Shown one piece after another: positions 1-8,339 of a DNA stretch of 64,000 nt. Both the position numbers and the translations under genes were made by a program. Source of the stretch: JBCBTJ01 sp039818665. GTDB taxonomy: Bacteria; Pseudomonadota; Alphaproteobacteria; Caulobacterales; Hyphomonadaceae. Location: NCBI GenBank assembly GCA_039818665.1, contig JBCBTJ010000002.1, positions 31,231 through 95,230 of the forward strand, written 5' to 3'. The notes below the pieces were generated by a model, which had not been told where the DNA came from, searched no databases, and worked only from the letters and a program-made list of their open reading frames with translations. How positions within the stretch are numbered: the first letter of the stretch is position 1; each line of letters opens with the position of its first letter.

Positions 1-1
1 C

Positions 2-106
2 GCCGCCGCCGCGCCCTCCTTGTTGATCACGCTCGCCGGCCTCGGACCGGTGATCCTGCTCTCCTGGGGCCTGGCGCGCGCGCGGCCCGGAGCGCCGGGC
101 GCATGA
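2..106 (+). CDS. ABC transporter permease, C-terminal end (partial)
   Basis: An open frame enters from the left edge and stops at TGA 104-106. The 34 visible residues form a hydrophobic segment (LITLAGLGPVILLSWGL) followed by a short Arg/Pro/Ala tail, as at the end of the last membrane helix of an importer permease. Its stop overlaps the ATG of the ATPase gene (ATGA), so the two are probably translationally coupled subunits of one transporter. The permease identity is inferred from this neighbour, since too little of the protein is visible for a family assignment. Confidence 0.6.
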   Translation, partial: AAAAPSLLITLAGLGPVILLSWGLARARPGAPGA

Positions 107-1122
107 GCTACGCCGCGATCACGCTCGAGCGCATCACGCGCCGATACAAAGGCCGCGCCGTCGTCGAGGATGTCGACCTAACCCTGCCGCCAGGCTCGGT
201 CACAGCGCTCGTCGGCGCGTCGGGCGCGGGGAAATCGACGCTGCTCCGCCTCATCGCTGGCCTGGAAGCGCCCGACGCCGGCGAGATCCGCGCGGGCGAC
301 GAAGTGCTGTCGTCTCCCACGCGCCTCGTTCCGCCCGAAAAGCGCGGCGTCGGCCTCATCTTCCAGGACTTCGCGCTGTTCCCGAACATGACAGCGCTCG
401 AAAACGTACGCTTCGGGCTCGCCGATCTGCCGCGCGAGGCCGCGGACGCCCAAGCGCGCGCCTGGATCGACCGGCTCGGCCTTGCCGAGCGCGCGGGCGC
501 CTATCCGCATCAACTCTCCGGCGGCGAGCAGCAGCGCGTCTCCATCGCCCGCGCCCTGGCCCCGAAGCCGCGCGCCGTGTTGATGGACGAGCCGTTCTCG
601 GGGCTCGACCCGTCTTTGCGCGAGGAGGCCCGCGCCGCCGCGCTGGGCGCGGTGGCGGCCTCGGGCGCGCCGGCGCTGCTGGTCACCCATGACGCAGAGG
701 AAGCCCTGTCGGCCGCCGACCAAGTGGCCATCATGCATGGCGGGCGCATCCTCCAGACCGGCGCGCCCGAAGCGGTCTATTGCGCCCCCGCGGACCCCGT
801 CTCGGCCGCCGCGCTCGGCCCCGTCAACCGCCTGCCCGGCGGCGATCCAACGACCGCGGCCCTGGCCGCCGCGGCTGGCGCGCCGGCCGGCGCTGATCTG
901 TTCGTGCGTCCCGAAGGCGTCCTCATCGCGTCGGACGGGCCCGTTGAAGCCATGGTCGAGACCTCGGCCCGCACCGGACCCTTGAGAACCTTGCGCCTCC
1001 GAGCCGGCGAGATCGCCTTGCGGGCGGTCGGGCCGCCTGATAGCGCGCCCAAGGCGGGCGACGCCTGCCGTATCGCGCTGGACCCGCACGCGGTCATCCT
1101 ATTCGGCCCGACCTCGCGCTAG
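103..1122 (+). CDS. ABC transporter ATP-binding protein, Fe(III)/FbpC-like
   Basis: The 339-residue protein has a complete ABC ATPase domain: Walker A GASGAGKST (about residues 38-46), Q-loop in FQDFALFP, signature LSGGEQQRVS, Walker B AVLMDEP and the H-loop VTHD. After residue 240 it continues into a TOBE-like domain containing FVRPEGV. This length and layout fit the FbpC/AfuC ferric-iron importer ATPases better than ThiQ, which lacks the C-terminal domain, even though thiamine genes lie 3 kb away. It would energise import through the permease encoded just upstream, with which it overlaps by 4 bases. The substrate is not proven by sequence; other anions or polyamines remain possible. Confidence 0.75.
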   Translation: MSYAAITLERITRRYKGRAVVEDVDLTLPPGSVTALVGASGAGKSTLLRLIAGLEAPDAGEIRAGDEVLSSPTRLVPPEKRGVGLIFQDFALFPNMTALENVRFGLADLPREAADAQARAWIDRLGLAERAGAYPHQLSGGEQQRVSIARALAPKPRAVLMDEPFSGLDPSLREEARAAALGAVAASGAPALLVTHDAEEALSAADQVAIMHGGRILQTGAPEAVYCAPADPVSAAALGPVNRLPGGDPTTAALAAAAGAPAGADLFVRPEGVLIASDGPVEAMVETSARTGPLRTLRLRAGEIALRAVGPPDSAPKAGDACRIALDPHAVILFGPTSR

Positions 1123-1178
1123 GCTGACAAATTCGTCATTCTGCAGGCCGCGTCTCGCTTTGGCGTTCAACGCGCCGT

Positions 1179-1194
1179 AAATTCGCGCGAATTT
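1179..1194. promoter_or_regulatory. 16-bp perfect palindrome upstream of the M48 protease gene
   Basis: AAATTCGCGCGAATTT reads the same on both strands and lies 19 bases before the preferred ATG at 1214, in the short gap after the ABC ATPase gene. It could be an operator for a dimeric repressor. A role is only inferred, since no second copy was noticed. Confidence 0.3.
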
Positions 1195-1213
1195 GATGTT
1201 GGAGCGTTATCGT

Positions 1214-2572
1214 ATGACGCATCGTTTCGTTCGGATCGCCTTGGTCGCCGTCGCGGCGGCGTGGCTCAGCTTCGCCGCAGCGGCGCAGAGCCTCATTCGC
1301 GACACCGAGATCGAGGACATCCTGCGCGAGTATACCGACCCGATTCTCGAAGCGGCCGGCCTCGTGCCGGAAGACGTCGGCCTCTTTATCATCAACGATC
1401 CGAGCCTCAACGCCTTCGTCGCCAACGGCCAGCGCATCCACCTGCACACCGGCCTGATCGTCGCCTCCGAGACGCCCGGCCAGCTCAAGGGCGTGATCGC
1501 TCACGAGACCTGCCACATCGCCTGCGGCCACTCGATCAGCCGGGCCCGCGCCGCCTCCGTGGCCTCGCGGCCGGCGCTGATCTCGATCGGCCTCGGCATT
1601 CTCGCCATCGCCGCCGGCGCGCCCGACGCCGGCGCGGCGCTGATCGCCAGCTCTCAGCAATTCGCCGCGCTCAATTTCTTCGTCCACACGCGCGCGGAGG
1701 AAGCCACGGCCGACCAAAAAGCCGTCGACTACCTCGCCGCACTCGGCGAATCGCCGGCCGGGCTTGTCGAGTTTTTCGACAATTTCCGCTACCAGGAAGT
1801 GCTCTCCGAAGCCCGCCGCTTCCCCTATTTCCGCACCCACCCGCTCGCCTCGGACCGGATCCAGACGCTGCGCAATCGCGCGGAAGAAACCGGCCTGATG
1901 GATACGCCGCCGAGCGAGCGCTCGGTCCGTCAGCTCGAGATGATGCAGGCGAAGATCATCGGCTTTCTGTACACGACGAACTACGTCTATCAGAAGTATC
2001 CGCAGGACGACAAAAGCGATCCGGCCCATTATGCGCGCTCAATCGCCGCGTTGCAGGCCGCCGACGTGCCGACCGCCCTGCGCGAGTTGGAGCCGCTGCT
2101 CGAGAAAGAGCCGGAGAACCCGTATTATCATGAGCTGAAGGGCGATATTTTCTTCCGGAACGGCAAAGCCGAACTCGCGGTGGAACACCACGCCCGCGCC
2201 GTCGAACTCGCCCCCGGCCGGCCGCTTTTGCTCGTGAACTACGCCCAATCGCTTCTTGGCCGAGACGCGGAAGGCGATGTCGCGCTCGCCGAACAAGCGC
2301 TGCGAGACGCGCTCATTCGCGAGCCCAACAACGCCTATGGCTGGTCGCAACTCGCCATCGCGCTGGACAAGCAGGGCCGGCGCGCCGAAGCCCAACTCGC
2401 CACAGCCGAGCGCGCCTTCCATATCGGCGACTATCCACGCGCGCAGCACTTCTCCAATCTCGCCATTCGCGGATTGGAGCCGAACACGCCGCTCTGGCGC
2501 CAAGCCTCCGACATCGCCTCTGCGACCGACCCTCGATTGGCGGAAAACGCGCGCCTATATCGCCGTCGCTGA
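1214..2572 (+). CDS. M48 family zinc metalloprotease with C-terminal TPR repeats (BepA/YfgC-like)
   Basis: The start at ATG 1214 is chosen because GGAG precedes it by 9 bases and it gives a clean signal peptide (RFVRIALVAVAAAWLSF, ending AAAAQ); TTG/ATG codons at 1193-1196 are poorer. The mature protein has the zinc-binding HEXXH motif as HETCH (residues 97-101) inside VIAHETCHIACGH, and an EExxAD third-ligand segment about 60 residues later. Residues from about 265 on carry TPR-like helices (PYYHELKGD; ALDKQGRRAEAQ). This is the layout of periplasmic BepA-type proteases, which degrade stalled outer-membrane proteins and help LptD/BAM assembly. It is apparently transcribed alone. Confidence 0.9.
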   Translation: MTHRFVRIALVAVAAAWLSFAAAAQSLIRDTEIEDILREYTDPILEAAGLVPEDVGLFIINDPSLNAFVANGQRIHLHTGLIVASETPGQLKGVIAHETCHIACGHSISRARAASVASRPALISIGLGILAIAAGAPDAGAALIASSQQFAALNFFVHTRAEEATADQKAVDYLAALGESPAGLVEFFDNFRYQEVLSEARRFPYFRTHPLASDRIQTLRNRAEETGLMDTPPSERSVRQLEMMQAKIIGFLYTTNYVYQKYPQDDKSDPAHYARSIAALQAADVPTALRELEPLLEKEPENPYYHELKGDIFFRNGKAELAVEHHARAVELAPGRPLLLVNYAQSLLGRDAEGDVALAEQALRDALIREPNNAYGWSQLAIALDKQGRRAEAQLATAERAFHIGDYPRAQHFSNLAIRGLEPNTPLWRQASDIASATDPRLAENARLYRRR

Positions 2573-2663
2573 CTTAAAGACCGGGCGATCCCGCCACAGG
2601 CCGCCATAGCCAAATCCGCCAAAGCGCGGCAAAGACGCTCCAGCCGCGACCCAGGAGTTCGAC

Positions 2664-3407
2664 ATGAGATTTTTGACAGCCTCCGCCTCCCTGCTCGCTT
2701 TGTCGGTGACCGCCTGCGCGCAAGAGGCCTCCAACGGCGTGTCCGCCGCCGACAAGGCGGCGATCGAGGAGATCGTCCACGCTTACATCCTCGAGAACCC
2801 GGAGATCGTTGAAGCGGCCCTCATCCAACTGGGCGAACAACGCGAGGCCGAAGAGGAAGAGCGCGCGCGCCAAGCGATCCTCGCCCAGGCCGACGCCATC
2901 TATAATGATCCGCGCGACTTCAGCATCGGCCCCGCCGACGCGCCGGTCACCGTGGTTGAATTCTTCGATTATCGCTGCGGCTTCTGCAAAGCTTCCGTGG
3001 AATGGGTCACCGCACTGCCCGCCAAACATGACGGCCAAGTGCGCGTGATCTTCAAGGAATTCCCGATCCTCTCGACCGAGAGCCGCGAGGCCGCGCTCGC
3101 CGCGCTCGCCGCCGGGGAACAGGGCAAATATGTCGAGATGCACCGCGCCTTGATGCAATCGCCGTCGAAACTGTCCGACGACGACATTGAAGAGATCGCC
3201 GAGTCCGTCGGGGTCGATATCGCCAAGCTGCGCGCCGACGCGAAGTCGACCGACGTTCAGCGCCACGTGGCCGATGTCCGCGCGCTCGCCGAAGCCACGG
3301 GCACACGCGCGACGCCGACCTTTATCATCAACGGCGAAGTGGTGTCCGGCTTTGATCGCAGCCGCCTCGAAGCGGTGATCGACTCCAAGCTGTCCGAGGT
3401 CGGTTAG
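2664..3407 (+). CDS. DsbA-family thiol:disulfide oxidoreductase, putative lipoprotein
   Basis: The 247-residue protein begins with a signal sequence ending in a lipobox (VTAC, Cys18), so it is probably anchored to a membrane facing the periplasm. A charged helical stretch (residues 28-80) precedes a thioredoxin-fold domain with the active site CGFC at 105-108 and the cis-proline segment TRATPTFIING. It would form or shuffle disulfides in exported proteins. It resembles the Com1/ScsC-like branch more than E. coli DsbA. Its TAG stop overlaps the stop of thiG, which converges from the other strand. Confidence 0.88.
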   Translation: MRFLTASASLLALSVTACAQEASNGVSAADKAAIEEIVHAYILENPEIVEAALIQLGEQREAEEEERARQAILAQADAIYNDPRDFSIGPADAPVTVVEFFDYRCGFCKASVEWVTALPAKHDGQVRVIFKEFPILSTESREAALAALAAGEQGKYVEMHRALMQSPSKLSDDDIEEIAESVGVDIAKLRADAKSTDVQRHVADVRALAEATGTRATPTFIINGEVVSGFDRSRLEAVIDSKLSEVG

Positions 3408-4177
3408 ATCAAACCGGCCAGCGGCGAAGACGGATCGGCGTATCGCTTCTTGCCCATCCGGCCCGCCAGATAGGCTTCGCGTCCCGCGATCACCGCGTGC
3501 TTCATCGCCCGCGCCATCCGCACGGGGTCCTTCGCCTCGGCGATGGCGGTGTTCATCAGCACGCCGTCGCAACCAAGCTCCATTGCGACTGCGGCGTCCG
3601 ACGCCGTGCCCACGCCGGCGTCGACGATCACCGGCACGCGCGCCTGCTCGACGATCAGCCGGATGTTCACCGGATTTTGCACGCCGAGGCCGGACCCGAT
3701 CAGCGAGCCGAGCGGCATGATCGCGCAACAGCCCGCCTCCTCCAGCTTGCGCGCATAGACCGGATCGTCCGAGCAATAGACCATCACCTCAAACCCGTCT
3801 GCGATAAGCTCCTCTGCCGCTTTCAGCGTCTCAGCCATATCGGGATAAAGCGTCTTCTGATCAGCGAGCACTTCCAGCTTCACGAGCGACCAGCCGCCCG
3901 CCTCGCGCGCCAATCGCAGCGTCCGCACAGCGTCTTCGGCGGTGAAGCAGCCCGCCGTATTCGGGAGGAAAGTGTATTTGTCCGGCGCGACATGGTCGGT
4001 CAGCCGGTCTTCGTCCGGATTCGACAAATTCACCCGGCGCAAGGCGACGGTGACGATATCCACGCCGGCCGCCTCGGCCGCTTCGGCGTTCTGCGCATAA
4101 GAGTCGTATTTGCCCGTGCCGATGATGAGGCGCGAGGCGTAAGTCTCGCCAGCGATTGTCAGGGGGTCGTAAGTCAT
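3404..4177 (-). CDS. thiG: Thiazole synthase ThiG
   Basis: The 257-residue protein is full length for ThiG, which condenses DXP, dehydroglycine and ThiS thiocarboxylate into thiazole phosphate. The Schiff-base lysine is visible in SLVKLEVLAD (Lys100), along with family segments RLIIGTGKY, LPNTAGC, PLGSLIGSG and VDAGVGTASDAA. It lies 53 bases downstream of the methyltransferase gene on the same strand, so it is probably cotranscribed with it and placed under the TPP riboswitch at 5.02-5.10 kb. No strong Shine-Dalgarno is seen before ATG 4177. Confidence 0.96.
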   Translation of the reverse strand: MTYDPLTIAGETYASRLIIGTGKYDSYAQNAEAAEAAGVDIVTVALRRVNLSNPDEDRLTDHVAPDKYTFLPNTAGCFTAEDAVRTLRLAREAGGWSLVKLEVLADQKTLYPDMAETLKAAEELIADGFEVMVYCSDDPVYARKLEEAGCCAIMPLGSLIGSGLGVQNPVNIRLIVEQARVPVIVDAGVGTASDAAVAMELGCDGVLMNTAIAEAKDPVRMARAMKHAVIAGREAYLAGRMGKKRYADPSSPLAGLI

Positions 4178-4230
4178 GGGTGCATTCCATATCTAGTCCT
4201 AGAGCGGCCAGCGGCCGGCGCGAGGCGTAT

Positions 4231-5019
4231 TCAGGCGGTGGCGGACGTCTCGTCCGCTGCGAGGTCGTTTCGATCGAAGACGAAACAGTCGATGGGTTCG
4301 ATGACGGGGCCCACGGCGTCCGGCGTGTCGCTATAAGCGCGCAAATCGGCGAGCCCTCGCTCGAACGCCTCGTCGTCCAATTGGATCAAGGTCGAGTCAG
4401 CGCGCAAGGCGATTTTCTTCGCAAATTCCGGCCAGTCGTCTGCCACGCGGCTCTCGACGATCTTGTGCTCGATCTGCCTGAACCCGCCCTCTTCGAAGCA
4501 TGACCGCGTCGCCTCGGCGCTTAAGAGGGTGCTGTTCCAAAGCGTCCCCGCCTCTGGAAAGAACGGGAGGTAGGGATAACGCAGCGATTGATCGGTCGTC
4601 CCCGCCCGCAGGCAGAGGCGGCCTTCCGGGCGCAGCACTCGGCGGCACTCGGCGACGGCGGCGCCTCGATCGCGAAAGTGATGCAGCGCCATGGAAATGA
4701 AGACCAGGTCGACGCCGCCGTCTGGCAATGGAATATCCTCGGCCGGCCCGGATACGAAGCGCACTCTGTTGGAGGACACATTGCGCCGGGCGCGGTCTAG
4801 CATGGTGGTCGACGGATCGACGCCGATAATGTCGGCTGACAGCCAATCCGCCAGCCGCGCCGAATACCGCCCAGTGCCGCAGCCGAGGTCGAGTACGGTC
4901 TGGACGTCCACGCCGGCGACAGAATCGACGACCACTCGCCGCCAAAGGGTTTCGGCGTCCCGCCCATATGCTCGCGCGCGGTCGTACACCGCAGCGGCCG
5001 CTGTTTGATCGTAGTCCAT
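4231..5019 (-). CDS. SAM-dependent methyltransferase in the thiamine operon
   Basis: The 262-residue protein has a class I methyltransferase fold: motif I VLDLGCGTGRYSA (residues 42-54), the acidic end of strand 2 in IIGVDPS, and a post-motif segment with PLPDGGVDLVFISMALHH. It resembles the UbiE/BioC/Tam-type family (Methyltransf_11), but the substrate cannot be read from sequence. It is the first gene after a TPP riboswitch and lies directly upstream of thiG. GGGAG sits 7 bases before ATG 5019 at the 3' edge of the aptamer, so translation is probably repressed by thiamine pyrophosphate. No methyltransferase of this kind has a standard step in thiamine synthesis that I know of. Confidence 0.85.
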   Translation of the reverse strand: MDYDQTAAAAVYDRARAYGRDAETLWRRVVVDSVAGVDVQTVLDLGCGTGRYSARLADWLSADIIGVDPSTTMLDRARRNVSSNRVRFVSGPAEDIPLPDGGVDLVFISMALHHFRDRGAAVAECRRVLRPEGRLCLRAGTTDQSLRYPYLPFFPEAGTLWNSTLLSAEATRSCFEEGGFRQIEHKIVESRVADDWPEFAKKIALRADSTLIQLDDEAFERGLADLRAYSDTPDAVGPVIEPIDCFVFDRNDLAADETSATA

Positions 5020-5021
5020 AA

Positions 5022-5103
5022 ATGACTCCCTACGCTGGCATTACCCAGACAGGTTCAACGGGTATGATCTCAGCCCGTGCGGGCACCCCGGTCAGATGAG
5101 TTT
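5022..5103 (-). promoter_or_regulatory. TPP riboswitch (THI element)
   Basis: On the minus strand the THI box signatures follow in order: GGGGTGCCC, GGGCTGAGATCATACCCG, GAACCTGTCTGGGTAATGCC and AGCGTAGGGAG. These match the conserved P2, P3 and P4/P5 elements of thiamine-pyrophosphate aptamers. The 3' arm runs into the ribosome binding site of the methyltransferase gene (GGGAG, then ATG at 5019), and a 5' ACTC segment could pair with GAGT there. This suggests translational control. It lies between thiS and the methyltransferase gene, not at the head of the cluster. Confidence 0.95.
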
Positions 5104-5128
5104 TCGCCGAACGGCGTCTCGTGTCAAT

Positions 5129-5329
5129 TCAACCGCCGCCGACGAACTGGACGACCTCCAAGCGGTCCCCCTCGCCGAGCGCGGTCCGCCCATGTTCGGA
5201 TTTCGGCACGATTTCGCGATTGCGTTCGATGGCGACGCCGCGCGGGTCTCCGCCGAGCGTGGCGACGAGCTCGGACAAGAGCAGGCCTTCGGCCACGTCG
5301 CGCGCCTCGCCGTTCACATAAATCCGCAC
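5129..5329 (-). CDS. thiS: Sulfur carrier protein ThiS
   Basis: The 66-residue protein has a ubiquitin-like beta-grasp sequence starting MRIYVNGEARDV and ending VVQFVGGG. The C-terminal Gly-Gly is the site adenylated and converted to thiocarboxylate so that ThiS can hand sulfur to ThiG. It is the first minus-strand gene of the thiamine cluster, divergent from aroQ and upstream of the TPP riboswitch. The riboswitch therefore does not precede thiS itself, and thiS may be expressed independently of thiG. Confidence 0.93.
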   Translation of the reverse strand: MRIYVNGEARDVAEGLLLSELVATLGGDPRGVAIERNREIVPKSEHGRTALGEGDRLEVVQFVGGG

Positions 5330-5389
5330 CGCAAATCTCCTCTCCGCCGGGCTTGCTTTGCGCGGCGTTCCGGCGCAAGAGCCCTCGTC

Positions 5390-5833
5390 ATGTCAAAACC
5401 CATTTATGTTCTCAATGGGCCGAATCTCAACCTGTTGGGACAACGCGAACCGGAGATCTACGGGTCGGCCACGCTCGACGACATCCGCCGCCGCCTCGAA
5501 GACAAAGCCGGGTCCACGGCGATCGAGTTCCGCCAAACCAATCACGAAGGCGAGTTGGTCGATTGGATCCAAGAGGCCTCAGCCAATGCCGCTGCGGTCA
5601 TTCTAAACGCCGGGGCGTACACCCACACCTCCGTCGCGGTGCACGACGCCCTGCGCGCCTGCGCGCCGCCGGTGATCGAAGTCCACCTGTCGAACCCGGC
5701 CGCGCGCGAGCCCTTTCGCGCCGCGAACTTCGTCGCGCCGGCCGCCCATGGGTCGATCACGGGACTCGGGGCATATGGATACGAACTGGCGCTCGACGCC
5801 GCCCGCCATCTTGCGACTGAGGGGGATCGTTAG
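5390..5833 (+). CDS. aroQ: 3-dehydroquinate dehydratase, type II
   Basis: Start ATG 5390 gives a 147-residue protein, the normal size for type II enzymes; the longer open frame from 5096 runs over thiS and the riboswitch and is not used. Diagnostic segments are VLNGPNLNLLGQREPEIYG (Arg19 and catalytic Tyr24), QTNHEGELVDWI, ILNAGAYTHTSVA and EVHLSNP with the active-site His. It removes water from 3-dehydroquinate in the shikimate pathway. It is followed after 3 bases by accB, an aroQ-accB-accC order common in many bacteria. Confidence 0.96.
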   Translation: MSKPIYVLNGPNLNLLGQREPEIYGSATLDDIRRRLEDKAGSTAIEFRQTNHEGELVDWIQEASANAAAVILNAGAYTHTSVAVHDALRACAPPVIEVHLSNPAAREPFRAANFVAPAAHGSITGLGAYGYELALDAARHLATEGDR

Positions 5834-5836
5834 ATC

Positions 5837-6313
5837 ATGTCCAACGCAAAGCCCAAGCTAGACACAAGCCTTGTTCGAGAACTCGCCGCCATACTCGGCG
5901 AGGCCGACCTCGGCGAGATCGAGGTCGAGCATGACGGCCTGCGCGTCAGGGTCTCCAAACCGACCCCGCCGACGATCGCCCACGCCATGGCGCCCGCCTT
6001 TGCAGCGCCGCCTCAGGTTCATTCCGACGCGATGACGACCGAGACCGCGCCCGCGGGCGAGCCGGCCGCCGCGCCGCCCCAAAACGCCATCACGGCCCCC
6101 ATGGTCGGCACCGCCTACCTCGCCCCGGAGCCCGGCGCGAAGGTGTTCGTGAATGTCGGCGACAAGGTCAAAGCCGGCGACACGCTGCTGCTCATCGAAG
6201 CGATGAAGACCTTCAACCCGGTCGAGGCGCCGAAGGCGGGCACGGTGAAAGCGATCCTTGTCGAAGACTCCCAGCCGGTCGAATTCGGCGAAGCCCTCAT
6301 CGTGGTGGAGTGA
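5837..6313 (+). CDS. accB: Biotin carboxyl carrier protein of acetyl-CoA carboxylase
   Basis: The 158-residue protein has an N-terminal helical part, a Pro/Ala-rich linker (about residues 41-83) and a C-terminal biotinyl domain. The biotinylation site is EAMKT with Lys124. It carries the carboxybiotin between AccC and the carboxyltransferase AccAD for malonyl-CoA synthesis. It lies between aroQ (3-base gap) and accC (10-base gap), so the three probably form one transcript. Confidence 0.96.
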   Translation: MSNAKPKLDTSLVRELAAILGEADLGEIEVEHDGLRVRVSKPTPPTIAHAMAPAFAAPPQVHSDAMTTETAPAGEPAAAPPQNAITAPMVGTAYLAPEPGAKVFVNVGDKVKAGDTLLLIEAMKTFNPVEAPKAGTVKAILVEDSQPVEFGEALIVVE

Positions 6314-6323
6314 CGACGCGGAC

Positions 6324-7676
6324 ATGATCGAAAAAGTCCTCATCGCGAACCGGGGCGAAATCGCCCTGCGCATCCATCGCGCCTGCAAGGACATGGGCCT
6401 GCAGACCGTGGTGGTGCACTCAGAGGCCGACCGCGACGCCATGGCCGTGCGCCTGGCCGACGAGAGCGTCTGCATCGGCCCGCCGCCCTCCTCCGACAGC
6501 TATCTCAAAAAATCCGCCATCCTCGCCGCCGCAGAGATCACCGGCGCCGACGCGATCCACCCGGGCTACGGCTTTTTGTCCGAGAACGCCCAATTCGCCG
6601 AAATGGTTGAAGCGCACGGCCTCATCTTCATCGGCCCGAAAGCCGCGCATATCCGCGTCATGGGCGACAAGATCGCCGCCAAGCAGGCGATGATCGATGT
6701 CGGCGTGCCCGTGGTGCCCGGCTCCGACGGCGGCGTGAACTCGATCAGCGAAGCCAAGCGCGCGGGCAAAAAGATCGGCTATCCGGTCTTGGTCAAAGCC
6801 GCCTCCGGCGGCGGCGGGCGCGGCATGAAGGTCGCGCGCACCGAGAAAGAGCTGGAAAACGCCGTCAAAACCGCCAAGACCGAAGCCAAAGCCGCCTTTG
6901 GCGACGACACGGTCTACCTCGAAAAATACCTCGAAAAGCCGCGCCATATCGAGATCCAAATCATCGCCGACGGCCACGGCAATGTCGCCCATCTCTGGGA
7001 GCGCGACTGCTCGATCCAGCGCCGCCACCAGAAAGTCTTCGAAGAAGCCCCCTCGCCGGCCCTCAATCAGGCCCAGCGCGACGAGATCGGCGGCGTCGTC
7101 GCCCGCGCCGTCAAGGAGATGGGCTATCTCGGCGCGGGCACTATGGAGTTCCTCTACGAGGACGGGGCCTTCTATTTCATCGAAATGAACACGCGGCTCC
7201 AGGTCGAGCACCCGGTGACCGAGATGATCACCCGCGTCGACATCGTCCGCGAACAGATCCGCATCGCCAACGGCGCGAAACTGTCTTTCTCGCAAGAAGA
7301 GCTCACCCTGGTGGGCCATGCCATCGAGTGCCGGATCAACGCCGAGCATCCGCGCACCTTCATCCCTTCGCCCGGCGCGATCACCGACTTTCACGCCCCC
7401 GGCGGCCCTGGCGTGCGCCTCGATAGCGCCGCTTACGCCGGCTACAGGATCCCGCCCTATTACGACAGCATGATCGGCAAGCTCATCGTGCATGGCCGCA
7501 CGCGCCGCGAATGCGTCACGCGCTTGCGCCGGGCCTTGTCGGAAATGGTGGTCGGCGGGGTTGAGACGACGCTCGATCTGCACCGCGCCTTGGTCGAAGT
7601 CGACGACATCATCGAGGGCGCGTACGACATCCACTGGCTCGAGCGTTATCTTGCGGAGCCAGCGGCCGACGCATAG
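6324..7676 (+). CDS. accC: Biotin carboxylase subunit of acetyl-CoA carboxylase
   Basis: Start ATG 6324 gives 450 residues beginning MIEKVLIANRGEIALRI, the classic biotin carboxylase N-terminus. The ATP-grasp domain shows the glycine-rich loop KAASGGGGRGMKV, and catalytic segments EMNTRLQVEHPVTE and ECRINAEHP are present. It carboxylates the biotin on AccB using bicarbonate and ATP, the first half-reaction of fatty acid synthesis. It is cotranscribed with accB, and aat follows after 9 bases. Confidence 0.97.
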   Translation: MIEKVLIANRGEIALRIHRACKDMGLQTVVVHSEADRDAMAVRLADESVCIGPPPSSDSYLKKSAILAAAEITGADAIHPGYGFLSENAQFAEMVEAHGLIFIGPKAAHIRVMGDKIAAKQAMIDVGVPVVPGSDGGVNSISEAKRAGKKIGYPVLVKAASGGGGRGMKVARTEKELENAVKTAKTEAKAAFGDDTVYLEKYLEKPRHIEIQIIADGHGNVAHLWERDCSIQRRHQKVFEEAPSPALNQAQRDEIGGVVARAVKEMGYLGAGTMEFLYEDGAFYFIEMNTRLQVEHPVTEMITRVDIVREQIRIANGAKLSFSQEELTLVGHAIECRINAEHPRTFIPSPGAITDFHAPGGPGVRLDSAAYAGYRIPPYYDSMIGKLIVHGRTRRECVTRLRRALSEMVVGGVETTLDLHRALVEVDDIIEGAYDIHWLERYLAEPAADA

Positions 7677-7685
7677 ATTCCGCTT

Positions 7686-8339
7686 ATGTCTCAACGTTTC
7701 GGCCCGGACGAACTGCTCTCTTGCTATCGGCGCGGCGTTTTTCCGATGGCCGACGCGCATGATGATCCGAACCTTTTCCTGATCGACCCGGACGAGCGGG
7801 GCGTGCTGCCGCTGGAGACCTTCCATATTCCCACGCGCTTGCGGCGAACGCTGCGCCAAGAGCCTTATGACGTGACCGCCGACATGGCGTTCACCCGCGT
7901 TATCGAAGCCTGCGCGGAACGCACCTCGGATCGCCAAAGCACCTGGATCAATGCGACGATCTTGAACCTGTACGCCGCGCTTCACAGACGCGGCCGCGCT
8001 CATAGCATCGAGTGCTGGCTCGGCGATCGATTGGTCGGCGGGCTATACGGCGTCTCTCTCGGGGCGGTCTTCTTCGGCGAAAGCATGTTTTCGCGTGAGC
8101 GCGACGCCTCGAAGATCGCCCTCGCGCACCTCGCCGCGCGCCTCATCTCAGGCGGCTATCGCCTGCTCGACGCGCAGTTCCACAACCCGCACTTGGAACA
8201 GTTCGGCTTGGAGGAGATTTCCCGCGCGGAGTTCAAAGCGCGGCTCGCGGACGCTCTGGAAAGCGAAGGCGACTTTTACTCGCCCTCCGCGCCCTCGACG
8301 GGGCGGGGCGTGGTGCAGTTGATCACCCAGATGTCGTAG
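7686..8339 (+). CDS. aat: Leucyl/phenylalanyl-tRNA-protein transferase
   Basis: The 217-residue protein has the Aat signature segments: an early YRRGVFPMAD, WINATI, GLYGVSLGAVFFGESMFSR and DASKIALAHLAARL. It adds Leu or Phe from aminoacyl-tRNA to proteins with N-terminal Lys or Arg, marking them for ClpS/ClpAP (N-degron pathway). It closes the aroQ-accB-accC-aat run. Its last 64 bases overlap the 3' end of the convergent DUF2155 gene. Confidence 0.95.
   Translation: MSQRFGPDELLSCYRRGVFPMADAHDDPNLFLIDPDERGVLPLETFHIPTRLRRTLRQEPYDVTADMAFTRVIEACAERTSDRQSTWINATILNLYAALHRRGRAHSIECWLGDRLVGGLYGVSLGAVFFGESMFSRERDASKIALAHLAARLISGGYRLLDAQFHNPHLEQFGLEEISRAEFKARLADALESEGDFYSPSAPSTGRGVVQLITQMS

Noticed and set aside
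5096..5389. Longer N-terminus for aroQ
   Set aside because: It would overlap thiS and the TPP riboswitch; the family length and N-terminus fit ATG 5390.
6420..8003. 527-codon minus-strand open frame
   Set aside because: It is antisense to accC and the start of aat, with no recognisable protein features.
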